64,000 nt of DNA from Blepharisma stoltei (Eukaryota; Ciliophora; Heterotrichea; Heterotrichida; Blepharismidae): NCBI GenBank assembly GCA_914767885.1, contig CAJZBQ010000014.1, positions 496,001 to 560,000 on the forward strand, in the 5' to 3' direction. Both the position numbers and the translations under genes were made by a program. Position 1 is the stretch's first letter; every line of letters starts with the position of its first letter. The notes beneath the pieces are model-generated. The model was not told the DNA's origin and made no database searches. It worked only from the letters and a program-made list of their open reading frames with translations. Positions 31,961 to 43,407 of the stretch are shown piece after piece.

Positions 31961-32740
31961 TTAGGTGCTTTCGCTTTTATTTTTCTTATGGAGTGTCAAA
32001 GTAGTCCCAAATACAGTTCCCTCTTCATATCGCGGGATTTTCACTGTCTCAAACAAGTGTCTTGTTTTTGCATAATTATCAATTTTCTTTTTCAAAGACA
32101 CCGTTTGCGCCCTCTCTTCCTCTTTAATTGGCGCCTGCACATTATACAAAACAATTGATGTCTTTATTTCTTTTCTCAATTCCTCGAATTTTTTCATTCT
32201 TTTAGTAAGAAATTCTGAATTTTTTTCACAGACTTCGTCTATAACTTTGCATTGGCACTTTGAGTTTCCGCACTTATTGCAAACAACTTTTGCTTCTTCT
32301 TGGTTCAAAAATAGCTGCAAATTGGAGTATCTTTTTCCTTTGATATCCTCACCAGAAGTTATTTTTTTGGATCTTACTTTCGTTTTTATTGGTGACAGGC
32401 ATTTATAGCGTCGATTTGAGTTCCTATCAATTCAGTCTCCACTTAAAGGTGAGCGAGGAAAAGCTGATTGGTGATAACTCCCATTTGTCATCATGGCATC
32501 TGGTGGTAATAAATTCATGAACTTTGATTGCCTGTCAATAGAATCGTCATAAGCAGAAGATTGCTCCCATAGATAATCAAGCAGCAAATTTGGCTTTTTT
32601 ATAACTCTCCCGTTGCTTTCAATAATCAATTGTTGCGGTGTTTCAGATTGAGATGGGTAAGGGGCTGAATTGATATCAAAAGAGCAATTAAGAGATCTTG
32701 GCTTGTTTCAGGTTTTTCTTAACAATGATTTTCTTTTCAT
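31961..32740 (-). CDS. Hypothetical basic protein with CxxCxxxxCxC motif
   Basis: ATG 32738-32740 (MKRKSLLRKTWNKPRSLNCS), ~260 codons to TAA 31961-31963, TGA read as Trp. Mid-protein VCNKCGNSKCQCKVIDE could bind one zinc. The rest is charged and probably disordered with a short helical part (RMKKFEELRKEIKTSIV). No family recognised. Confidence 0.65.
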
Positions 32741-32857
32741 AAAATTTGGATATTGCTGAGCAGTGTACAGTGGGTCTCTTCTCAGATTTTCAACTTTTAT
32801 TGAAGTCATTTTATGGACTATTCAAAGCTGATTTTATTAGAGAATTATTATGTGAAT

Positions 32858-34779
32858 TTAACTACTATTTTTTCTTTCTTTCTTCAGTCTTCTTAGAATT
32901 TCCATCTTGCAAGATGGAAATCCATTTTGGCTCGGCGACAGCAAAAAAAATCCCAGAATTCGGCCGTGCAAAAAAAAAAATAAAACGGCCGGAAGGCCAA
33001 GGGGTCGCAGATGGCAATTCTCCGGGGTGGGGTGCAGGCTTGGGCTGACTGGGCTTCCCCTCGACCCACAGACAAGATACCGACGGCGCAACATCAATCA
33101 AGCACTTCTGGAGGAGCATTATGGTGCCTGCGAATGGCACAGGTGGTTCCAGAAGAAGACAATGGACGATCCTCTCATACCTTGAGCACCACCAGGGGTT
33201 AAGAGAGTCCTTGCCGAAATTTTTGATCCAGCAGGGTCGGGTGAGTCTCTCCCGACAGACTGAGGACGTCACCATTTTTGATGGCTCCGAAGAAAAAGAG
33301 CGTTAGGTGGCTTTAGTGCTTAGTGCCACATGAAGCACGAAGCTGAAGTCCGACTGGCTAGGGGCTGAAATAATCCCGCTTAACCTCTCTAACTAATCTC
33401 TCTCTCTCTCTCTCTCAGTCTTCTTGTGTCTGTTATGGCATATTTAACTAGTAAACTGACTGCGCAGATGTTTACTAAAAGCATAAAAGCAAATAAAAAG
33501 CTTCAATCTATATCCGATAAGTATCCAATAAAAATCTGCCCACTCGCTGCACCTAGCGCCCCAGTGCCATCGATAATTCCTGTAACTTTAGCAACAGCGT
33601 TTTCATCTTTTCCAATACTATGCTATTTATCTTTGAATAAATTTTTAAAATAATAATTCCTTATATTGTGATTCTCAGCATTAGTTGGATACTTTCTCCT
33701 CTTCCAAGATCAATAGCAACTGCTCCTGAAATTAAATTATCAGAAGCACTTACAAGGCATCCCAATAAAAACGTTATGAAAAAGAACATCCACCAAGTGC
33801 TTGGAGTCATCAGCTGAATTATCCCAAAAATAGGCAGGGCTCCTAAAAGCATTGAGCATATAGTCGGAGCTCTATAGCCAAGTCTATCTGTGATTCATCC
33901 AAATATAAAGCCACCTACCAAGCCTCCGATGTCGTATAAATTTGCCATGGCCCCTATTAAGTTCTTGTTGACATTGATGTGTTTGTCTAATATAAAAGGC
34001 AATCACATAAGCATAGAATAGTTAAGCAATTTTACACAAGCATAAGTCAATGCATATACTGCAACTCTTGGGAGCATCCATGCTTGAATAAAAGAAAGTG
34101 AAGGCTGCTCCTGACTGCTATTATCTTTTTCTTCATCTAACAAAACTTGTTGATTTTGCAGCCATTTTGAATCAGGTCTTTCTTTTACAGTGAAGAAAAA
34201 TATAACCCCAATAGATAGCAGAAAAATTGTAGTTACAATTATAACAATTTCCCATGAAGAGTTTAATAGAGATAAAATAATAGTTGCCATTTGAGCACCC
34301 AAAATATTCCCAACCTGAGAATTTGAGCTCCATAAGCCTAAAATTTTTCCTGTGTTTTTTCTTGAGAATCAATGACCCATTAAAGAAACTGTGCAAGGCC
34401 AAACTGTAGATAAAGAGAAACCTATCATTCCAAATAAAATGACAAAGATATATGGATTGCCATAATTTGCATATCCTAGAAATACTATAATGAAGTAGCA
34501 TAGGCTTCCTAAGATCATTCCACTAGGAACAACGATATGGATAGGAAATAAATCTCCGAGGACTCCGCTTATATAATTCCCTATAGCGTAACAAAATAAG
34601 TAAGTTGAGTCCATAGCTCCAAGCCAAGTTCCTGAAAAATTAAGATCGTCATTAACATCAGATTTAACCATGAACCAGCCTTCTAGGCAAGAGTGTCTTC
34701 CTGCGATGCATAGATATGAGATGGCGAATATAAATATCTGTCACTTTTGGTAGGTCTCTAGTGATACAAAAAGTGACAT
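32858..34779 (-). CDS. SLC37-type major facilitator transporter
   Basis: ATG 34777-34779 (MSLFVSLETYQKWQIFIF). Twelve TM segments. SLC37/GlpT-type features include GTWLGAMDSTYLFCYAIGNY, GHWFSRKNTGKILGLWSS and VTGIIDGTGALGAASGQ. This family exchanges glycerol-3-phosphate or glucose-6-phosphate with phosphate at the ER or plastid-like membranes. A 74-bp IES interrupts at 33616-33689. A retroposon at 32895-33414 lies in the last codons: without it the protein ends ..DTRRLKKERKNSS at TAA 32858-32860; with it, an RERER tail and an earlier stop. Confidence 0.85.
32895..33414. mobile_element. SINE-like retroposon with 11-bp target duplication and (CT)n end
   Basis: Direct repeats TCAGTCTTCTT at 32884-32894 and 33415-33425. 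The + strand right end is a (TC)10-like run. GC-rich interior includes AAGATGGAAATCCATTTTGG, related to AAGATGGCGGAATTTTGG in the kinesin insertion. Inserted within the C-terminal codons of the SLC37 gene. Confidence 0.8.
33616..33689. mobile_element. Short 74-bp TA-bounded IES
   Basis: TA at 33616-33617 and 33690-33691 with rough inverted ends (ACTATGCT / AGCATTAGT). Joining gives GGAGAAAGTATTGGAAAAGAT in frame and restores AIDLG...ENAVAKVTGIIDGTG. Confidence 0.8.
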
Positions 34780-35273
34780 GGAGAGCAGGCCCGTCCTCGA
34801 AAATCTGTAGGATTTGAAACCGCGGAGAGCCAGTTATAGCCGAACTGCCAGTAGACCAGACTGCCAGTAGGCCAGACTGCCAGTAGACCAGACTGCCAGT
34901 AAGCAGGACTGCCAAACTGAGATGAGAGCCAGACTGTCAAGAAGAGCCAAACTGCCAGTAGAGTCAGGTAGACCCAGTCAAATTTAGCCAGGGGACTTCT
35001 CTATAATAATTAATGCCAACAGCAGGTCTCCAGTTTCATACAGCCTTAATATTATTTGGCATAAGTTAAGAGATGAAATTATTATATTAATTCATCCAAT
35101 CTTATTTAATATAGTTATAGGTTGCCCAGCTTCAAACAAAAATTAGATTTAGCTAAAAGCGATTAAATTTAAATAAGGAGAAAAGAAGAAATCAGTATTT
35201 TTATTATCATTTTTAAAATATTCAATACACTAAAAGCACGGTTAATTAAAACATAGTTAGAATTATATACTCA
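34780..35273. repeat. Upstream spacer with a ~16-bp minisatellite
   Basis: From ~34845 to 34965 the unit CCAGACTGCCAGTAG repeats about five times imperfectly inside a GC-rich block next to the SLC37 start. The remainder is AT-rich, no gene. Confidence 0.55.
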
Positions 35274-35993
35274 TTACTCTACATCTTCCATAGTGGACGC
35301 GTCAACAACAAATCCAAGCATCTGATTCTGCTCTATATTAGGATATAAAGACTTAGCGAAATTTCCATAAGGAATAATATAAATACCTTGCTTCCCGAGA
35401 GGAGCATAACCAGCGCGATGTTTATTAGAAAAATATTCAATGTAAGTTTTAAATAAATCGTCTTGTGTATTATTAGAAGATTCAAGTCTTAGCAAAGCAA
35501 TAGGTTTTTTGTTTACTGGGAAAGGTGATCTAAAAGGTATATCTAAATGATACACTGAGGAAGGGAGTTCAAAGCAGCCTTTAAGTAAGTTAGCGTCTAC
35601 TCCTACTTTATATTTCTTTGAACGGGATAAAAAGCCGGACCATATTAAATTATCTTCACAATCTAAGGATTGAGAAGGGGAATGGCAAGCTGTATCTGTG
35701 GATTGAGAAGGGGAAGGGCAAGCCGTTGGTATTCTCCATTCTTCATAGCATAGCTGCTTGGCTGGGAGGTTAACTTCTTGGTGATTTCTCATCTCTAAGA
35801 GTTGCTTGCATGGAGCTTGAAAGGGAGAATCTTTGGATTCTGTGGATCTGATTTCTTTGAATAACTTGGATTCTGGTAAGTCATTGTGAAATTTTTGTGT
35901 TGGAAATGTGGCTGGGAGGTTATTTGAGTGATTTTGAGGTCTTCGAATGGGTGAGCGAGACCTTTCTCTTAGCCAACCGAACCTATATGACAT
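35274..35993 (-). CDS. SPOC-domain protein
   Basis: ATG 35991-35993 (MSYRFGWLRERSRSPIRRP) is preferred to an upstream ATG because of the RS-like start. The first half is disordered with repeated CPSPSQS/CHSPSQS. The C-terminal half is a SPOC domain: NLIWSGFLSRSKKYKVGV, DIPFRSPFP, then YFSNKHRAGYAPLGKQGIYI and QNQMLGFVV. SPOC domains (SPEN, PHF3, FPA) bind phosphorylated peptides such as the Pol II CTD. Stop TAA 35274-35276. Confidence 0.8.
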   Translation of the reverse strand: MSYRFGWLRERSRSPIRRPQNHSNNLPATFPTQKFHNDLPESKLFKEIRSTESKDSPFQAPCKQLLEMRNHQEVNLPAKQLCYEEWRIPTACPSPSQSTDTACHSPSQSLDCEDNLIWSGFLSRSKKYKVGVDANLLKGCFELPSSVYHLDIPFRSPFPVNKKPIALLRLESSNNTQDDLFKTYIEYFSNKHRAGYAPLGKQGIYIIPYGNFAKSLYPNIEQNQMLGFVVDASTMEDVE

Positions 35994-36640
35994 CTTTATT
36001 ATTATAACAATCATTAAGGCCGTATGAATATCTAATTACCATATCGTTAGATTAACATTTATTCATAAATAGCATTTTTATTTTTACTGGATGAATACTT
36101 ATATATCTTTGGCTCAATTTTTAAATCTCATATTTTTTTGCTTAATTATTTTAATTTTGAGATCCAAGTAAAAGAAAATTTTAAAATGAGATGCAAATAA
36201 TTAGCAAAACCCAACCATTCCAGTATATTCTCTAAGAACAGTTTTAAAAATTTGTGAATTAATAGAGTGCGATTAATAATAGGAAATAGGAATAATTATG
36301 ATGTCATATGATAAACTTTAATTTAATATATTGAACTTTCAGAACTTCATTCTTTTAATCTAAACATTTCAAATTAAATATAAAACGATTTTACTGTTCT
36401 ATCTAGAAAATTATTTTGATTATTAATTTTTCATAAAAATTTCTGCAGTTTTCAAATAAATCATCCAGATTTATTAATTGCAATTTTAAGAAGCAGAATT
36501 CCTATTTTTTATAATCTCATTAAATCTGCAAGCATTTCTTAATTATTTTTCATCATAACTTATTTGATATAAGAATAGAACTTTCTATTTCGAAACTAGG
36601 CTTTATTTAATTGCCATACTGATCTAATATAATTTAAAAG
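35994..36640. other. AT-rich divergent intergenic region
   Basis: No ORF, no repeats; presumed promoters for the SPOC and ArfGAP genes. Confidence 0.55.
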
Positions 36641-37618
36641 ATGGATCCTGATACTCAGCTCGATAAATCGTATTCAGACATTATAATTTCAAGATACAAG
36701 CAACTTCTCGAAAACCAACGTTGCTTTGACTGTAATATTAAAAATCCTCAATGGTTTTCAACTATTTTTGGCATATTTTTATGCACTTCTTGTGCTTCTG
36801 ATCATAAAAAACTTCCAATCCAGACAAATTTAAAATCTATTGATATTGACTTATGGACGCCCAGAGAATTATGCTATATTGAGTATGGCGGAAACAAAAA
36901 AGCCAGAGACTACTTCAATATAATGAACAATGAAAATAAAATAGACTATACATCAAATATTGCAACATCATGAAAAAATGAGCTTGCTAAAGAAGTTAAT
37001 AGTGTGCATCCTCTTAAAATTACCCAAAGTGACAATACCAATACAGCTATAATCATTACTAATAATAATGAAGAGAAAAAACAAGACATCAAGCCAATCA
37101 TCTTTAAGCCAGCGCTGCCACAAAATACTTCAAATCATAAATTTAAAAAAATAAAAAATGAAGAAATTCATTCAGATTTTATTTTCAAGCCTGTTGTATT
37201 TAAGTCTCAGGAGCAGCAAGAACTATTTTCTGACCCTCTACCACTAATAGCTCCAGCAAAACAAATTATAGATTCAAATGAAAACATGATTCAGCCAGTT
37301 TGTGTCAAAGCTGAAAAGAAGCAGATTGAGAAAAAAGCTTTTTCTTCAGATGATTTTGAGGATAAAAGGGAAAATAATAGAGGAAAAGAAAGACTCGCGC
37401 TATATGCAAACGCAAAAGCTATCAGCAGTGATATGATTTTTAATGGAAACAATGGAAACAAAATAAAGGAGAGCAAAGGAGAAATTATGAAGGAAAAAGC
37501 TGCACAAGTAGCTCACTCTGTAGCAGATAAAGCAGAAAATTTAAAATTTAAAGCAATTAATGCTATAAAAAAGCTCCAGAATAAATTCAAGAAGAGACCT
37601 GCATATGAAGACAAATAA
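36641..37618 (+). CDS. ArfGAP-domain protein (ARFGAP2/3-like)
   Basis: ATG 36641, 325 codons to TAA 37616-37618, with TGA 36971-36973 as Trp. The ArfGAP zinc finger CFDCNIKNPQWFSTIFGIFLC..C is complete; note that the usual arginine finger following the CxxC..H motif (G..HR) is replaced by SCASDHKKLPIQ, so catalytic activity is uncertain. C-terminal Lys-rich helices (EKAAQVAHSVADKAENLKF) resemble the lipid-packing ArfGAP2/3 tail that works with COPI. Confidence 0.78.
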
Positions 37619-37757
37619 TGTACAGGGATAATTAAATAATTGTGCAATTTTATATTAAAAAGGTTCGATTTTTGATTTTTTGAAGAATTTTAATATCTCT
37701 ATATCTCACTAAATCATAATCAATTATTCACCTATTAATTTTCTTACCAATTTAAAT

Positions 37758-40700
37758 ATGGATCAAAACTCTGGTAACAATGATCCGGAGAGTTCTAGTT
37801 CTGTAAATGTTGCAGTCCGTGTTCGTCCCCTGAATGCTACGGAAAGAATTAATTCGCCCCAAATTTGTATTACTTGTGATCATGACCGTAATACCATAAT
37901 AATGGGCAAAGATCGTGAATTTGTATTTGATAGAATTTTTGGGATGGATTCAAAACAAATAGAAGTATTTAGCTCATGTGCAAAAGATTTAGTTCTTTCT
38001 TGCTTTGAAGGCTATAATGCAACAATATTGGCTTATGGGCAAACTGGAAGCGGGAAAACTCATACTATGGGAACTGGCCAAAGCCATAATATGCTAGAAG
38101 AGGAGCTTGGGATCATCCCTAGAGTTATCCATCAGATATTTGAAGAAGTCGATGTCAGAAAAACAAAGGTAGAATTTGTAATAAAAGTGAGCTTCTTAGA
38201 AATTTATAATGAAGAGATACATGACTTATTAGGTGCTAATAGTATGGTTCCTGAAAAAACTGTCTCTATAAGAGAAGATAAAGGAAGTATTATCTTGACA
38301 GGACTTCATGAAGAAACTGTCACAAATTTCGATGAAATGATTACATGCTTAAATCAAGGAAGCATGCAAAGATGCACTTCAAGTACACTCATGAATGCTC
38401 AAAGCAGCAGATCACATGCTATTTTTACAATAAATATTGAGCAAACTGGAATTTCTGACTTCCCCATCTATGAGCGACACAAAAATTTTTTTTTTCGATC
38501 ATGAGAGAGATTAATTTTTGTATTAAAAATTTATCTATAAATTATATAGTAATTTTTTTCGGAATTTAAAAAAAATCAATTCGTAAAAATTGGAAAGCAA
38601 AATATTATTTAAATTGTAAAATTCATGTTTTAAAATGCAAGCTGTTTAAAATTATAGAGATTTCATTATGCTAATTGTCACTTATATATCAAATTTTTTT
38701 CATAAAAATTTTTTGTTCGCTCATAGGGTTTTTAAAGCAAAAATAGGGATTTTTCCAATGGTTTTGCTCACTTAAGGAGGGGGAGTGAGGAAAATGCTGA
38801 CGAGGGTAGTGATGAAGACCATAAATGCGCCAAATTCCATTTTGTGGATCTCGCAGGCAGTGAAAGAGCCAAAAGAACTGGGGCTGTAGGCGCAACATTA
38901 AAGGAAGGTATTAATATCAATAAAGGACTATTATGTCTTGGGAATGTTATCAGCGCTTTAACTGAAGAAAGCAAAAAGAATAAGCATATTCCGAGGTGCA
39001 CTCCCTATGGAGCAGGTAGGGCCGATCATGATGAAACTGAAAGCAGGGCCTCTGTCCCTTTTGAAGTAGGCCTTCAGAGGGAAGTTTTATTTCTACCCCA
39101 AAGGATTTCCTTGTCCCTGCCATATGAGCTAGACAGGTTTTGCCTCTCACATAGACTTCATCAATTGGGACTATCGGGCACACTACAGAGGGTGGCCCTA
39201 ACCTAGGGAGCTAATCCTCAGGTTAAGCGAGACTCGCCAGAAAATTCAAGATGGCGGAATTTTGGTTTGGCTCACACCATTTGCACTCAGATTATATGCG
39301 TCCAGCCTAAGCCGCCTTTCATGGAGTCAGTAATCCAGCTAGTGGGATGCCCACTTATTGCCGTGTAAAATCTTAATATTTAAACTTATATTATAGAGAT
39401 TCTAAATTAACTAGGATCCTCCAAGACTCACTTGGAGGAAATGCAAAAACCTTCATGATCGCTTGTATTTCGCCAGCCGAAATAAACTTCGATGAAACAT
39501 TAAACACATTAAAATACGCAAGCCGAGCAAGGCATATCAAAAATAAGCCAGTTGTCAATAGAGACCCTCAGTCTGCACTTATAGCACAGCTTAAGCAAGA
39601 GCTTTTATCTGCAAAACAAGAAATTAAAAATTACCAAAGGCTTTTGAGTCTAAACGATAACGAAGAAATTAAGAAAGAACTAATGAGTATGAAATCAGGG
39701 AATTTCCAAGAAAATAATGATGATGAAAGAAAGATCAAGCTGAAATGCGAAGAATTAGAAAGAAAGGTAAAACAATTAACAAATGAATTGGAAAACGCAA
39801 AATCTTCAACAAATAGCAATATTATAGAAATTATGCAATATAAAAAGGAAAGGGACATTTACAAATTTCGATTGGAAAACTATACTGAAATATTAAGGAA
39901 AAACCAGATAGAAATTCCAGAAGAAACAGGTCTTCCAACTTTGCTTGAAGAATACTCATTGGAAATTGAAAACTTAAGAACTGCAATAAACGAAAAGGAC
40001 AGGAGATTAAGGGACCTGAGGATAGAGTTCGATACTTTAACAAAGCAATACGAAAAAGATGAAGAGCTACTTGCTGTTAAAACTGAAGAGTTAGAAAAAT
40101 TAAGAAGACAGAAAGGAACTGTTCCAATAGTTATAGAAAATGTAGAAGAGCTTATGATGAAAAACGTTGATAATTATGGAAAGCTCTTTGCGGAATCACT
40201 TTTTGCAAAGCTAGATAACCCAGATACTCCATCCACAGCAAATGAAGAAATCATAGAAGGAGAGAATACTGAAAATGCTGAAAGCCCTGAGCCTGGAAAT
40301 GAAGTCGAGCATGAAGAATTGTTGCAAGTTGACAAAAGTCTCAAAGAGAAAGAAGAAATGCTTAAAAGCATTGAAGATGTATTTCGTTCACTACAAGGAA
40401 AACTCGTCAGCGAAATGTCCCAGCAATATTATATGAAAATCGAAGAGTTAGAAGGCGAGCTTCAAACAACCCAAAATGAAAGAGCCAGAGTTTCAGAAAA
40501 AATGAAAAATGCATCTGCGTTAGACAGGCAAAACGCTGAAGAGAAATTCAAACTAAAAATAGAAGAGCTTGAAGAAAAGCTAACTCCCCCTCAGTGAGTG
40601 AACAAAAATTTTTTTTAATAGAAAAATTTTTTATGGAAAAAAAATTTGATATATAAGTGATAATTAGTATAATGAAATTTAGAGCTAATTCTGTTTAATT

Positions 40701-43308
40701 TTAAACAAATTGCGTTTTAAAACATAAATTTTCTAAATTAAATTAATATTTGCTTTCCAATTTTTGCGAATTAGGATTTTTTTAAATTTCAAAAAAAAAT
40801 ATTTTCTATAAACTTTTTATAATGTTTTTTAAAAATAATAAATTAACCCCCCGTGAGTGAACAAAATTTTTTTGTTCACTCACGGAAGGGGGGGGAGTAA
40901 GAGAAAACCGTTCAAAAGAGAAAGAGCAAGCTTCGTTATCAAAAGTTGTAGAAACACAAAAAAAGGAATTAACAAAACTTGCTGATGAAATCACAAAAGC
41001 AAAGCAACAAAGAGTCTCTTTATTAAGGAAAATTAAGGAGGACTCAGAAGCTCATCAAAAGTGGAAAACAAGCCGACAAAAAGAACTTTTACAGCTAAAG
41101 AGGATTAACTTAAAAAAAGACCAAGAGATTCTCAAGCTTCAGAGTGATAATAGAAAAAAAGAAATTGTGGCGAAAAGAAAAAGTGAAGAACTTTCAGCGC
41201 TACAAAAAAGGCAAAGAGAAATTGCTTTAAGAAGAAAAAACACCCATTTTAAGGAGGATAAAGAAACTTTGATAAATTGGGTTGCTGAGTTTGCCGATGC
41301 TTGTGTAGAAGAAAGAGAGCTTAGGGCTGAATTGCAGGCTGATAGCACTGAAAAAGAGAAAATAGAAGAAGAAATAAAAAATTTAAACCGGCAATATGCT
41401 TTAACAAAGCTTAAAATTGAAAAACTTGAAATGATTATTGAAGATCCTGATTCAGCGAATGATGAATTAGATTTGCAATACCAAATCCAAGAGAGTAAAA
41501 GCGATTTAAATGATTTTGGAGAACAACTCGAAAACCTCGAAGTAAAATTAAGATTCAAACAAGAAAAAATTTTAGGAATATCAGAGAAACTTGCAAATTC
41601 TGAAGTCGAAGCAATTAAATCACGGTCCCTTACACTTCACTCAATAGAAGACGCAAACTATTTAATTGAAGCTCTATTTGATGATATTATAAACAAAGCC
41701 TCACAAGCTAAAAAGGTCTCCAAAATCCTTGATAGCAAAAAAGAAGAAATCGAGAAAGTGACAAAAAGTTTATCAGAAAATATCCATGATAAAGAAATAA
41801 TGAAAAAACATCACGAACAAATCATTATCAAAATCCGGCGAGAATATGACGAAAGAATTAGTCAGCTCATCGAAGAGCTGGAAATGAAATCGTCATTAGA
41901 TACTTCTGAAATGTCAGAAACACGAATAAGTGAACTAGAAAGCAAAGAAAAAGAAGGCCAATTAGCTTACTCAAAGCTTAAAAAAGAATATGATACATTA
42001 CTTGTAAAATATACAAAATTAAAAGCCACATTTTTAGAACTCAAAGAAAATGCTGAAACCAAGCTTCAAGATGAAATGAAATTGAGGCCGAGGTCTTCTA
42101 CAAATACAATCACTTCTTTAGCAAGAGCTCGTGAGCAAGCAAAAATGAAGAAAGATACCCCGTTGGAAATTGAAGAAGAATTTAAAAGGCCCAGGCAAAG
42201 TTTCCATGGCGGATCACTGCTAAAAGCAAAATTCTCCAGAACTTTCACTGAAAACTTTACTGATGAGTCTGTTTGGAAAAGATTGCAAAAATCAAACTCT
42301 CAAAGAGTAGGTCTAGCGAATCAGCCAGAAATATCAAGCAACTTATTTAGCCTATCGCAGAAATGGAGTTGCCTTCGTAGTATTGATGCTCATACAGGTG
42401 CGGTATGTGGGATGACAGCTCATGAAAATATTTTATACACAGCTTCAAATAAAACTTTCAAAATATGATCACTAGACACCTTTGGCGTCATAAAAGAAGT
42501 ATTAGCTCATCCATCTTTTATTAAATCTATTGCATATTCATCTGAGAAAAACCTGATTTTTTCAGGGTGTAATAAAGAAATCGGAGTTTGGGACTCTGTT
42601 TCATTACAAAATGTTTCATTATTAAAAGGTCACAATGAAGAATTAAAATGCTTGCAAGTTAAAGATAATTATCTTTATAGTGCTGGCAAGTCATCTAATT
42701 CCAGTGGAAGCATCTTTATATGGGATCTGAGAAGATATAATACTCCTATACAGGAGAAAGAAAACAATCAAGATATTTTCCAGATTTTGGTAAAGGAAAA
42801 TATTTTATACTATGGAAGCAGAAACCATCGAGTTGGCAGGATCAATTTGAAGACTTATGACTCAATGAGAACTTATGAGCCTCCACATTTTGATGCAGTG
42901 ACAAGCTTGGCTATTTATAATAATACAATAATATCTGGATCCAGAGATAAAAATATGAGAAGATGGGATCTTATTGGTGAAAGTCCATATCCAACTATTC
43001 TCTCAGCCCATACCGACTGGATTAACTGTCTTGCGACAGAGCCAAATGAGAAATTTATATATAGTGCTGGAAAAGAAGGAAAAATCCGTGTATGGAAAGG
43101 TGGAAGAAATTTGCGATGCGTAGGAGAAATGGCTGGTCATGTGTCTTCAATTAACTGTATGACGCCAATCAGAGGTTTTGAGACTGAGCTAGTTAGTGGT
43201 GGCACTGATAAGACTATCAAAATATGGAGATTAACTGAAGAAGATTTAGAATCTGACCACTCGAGTGATGATGGGATATATTTAAAAGTCCCAGAAATAT
43301 ATACTTAA
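37758..43308 (+). CDS. Kinesin-4 (KIF21-type): N-terminal motor, coiled coil, C-terminal WD40
   Basis: Motor from ATG 37758: [14 protein letters not shown]-loop [12 protein letters not shown], switch [13 protein letters not shown], switch [15 protein letters not shown], then HIP / [17 protein letters not shown] and [15 protein letters not shown]. Some 800 residues of coiled coil follow, then seven WD-type blades (..WSLDTFG.., [35 protein letters not shown]) to TAA 43306-43308. Only KIF21A/B and relatives combine these. KIF21 regulates microtubule growth. IESs at 38456-38785 and 40581-40897; a GC-rich insertion at 38994-39391 splits the motor. Confidence 0.9.
38456..38785. mobile_element. F1 MITE IES in the kinesin motor, flanked by TGA
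   Basis: CTTCCCCATCTATGAGCGAC left, GCTCACTTAAGGAGGGGGAG right; TGA at 38456-38458 and 38786-38788 (330 bp apart). Joining gives ATT TCT GAG GAA AAT in frame. There is no TA at either boundary. Confidence 0.88.
38994..39391 (+). mobile_element. GC-rich retroposon-like insertion inside the kinesin motor
   Basis: The conserved HIP|YRDSKLT is split exactly: CAT ATT CCG ends at 38993 and TAT AGA GAT resumes at 39392. The 398-bp block has no inverted repeats, no TA rule and no target duplication. Its end GTGTAAAATCTTAATA matches the retroposon at 29114-29508. GT (38996) ... AG (39396) splicing would also keep frame but delete the invariant Tyr. Confidence 0.7.
40581..40897. mobile_element. F1 MITE IES in the kinesin coiled coil, TAA-flanked
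   Basis: CTCCCCCTCAGTGAGTGAAC left, GTTCACTCACGGAAGGGGGG..GAG right with a tip hairpin; TAA at 40581-40583 and 40898-40900, both codon phase 2. Joined: GAA AAG CTA AGA GAA. Confidence 0.88.
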
Positions 43309-43407
43309 TTAAAGCAAATAAGCATTATTTAATTTAAAAAAATTAAAAATTAACTTATATGTCAAAAATATATTCTTAAAAACATATAAATAAACTTCCA
43401 TTAATAA

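Noticed and set aside
32865-33275. Overlapping ORFs of 60-136 codons on both strands
   Set aside because: They lie in the GC-rich retroposon, where stops are rare by composition.
38994-39391. A normal intron in the kinesin gene
   Set aside because: Every supported intron here is 15 nt; GT...AG use would delete an invariant Tyr of the motor. Kept only as a less likely alternative.
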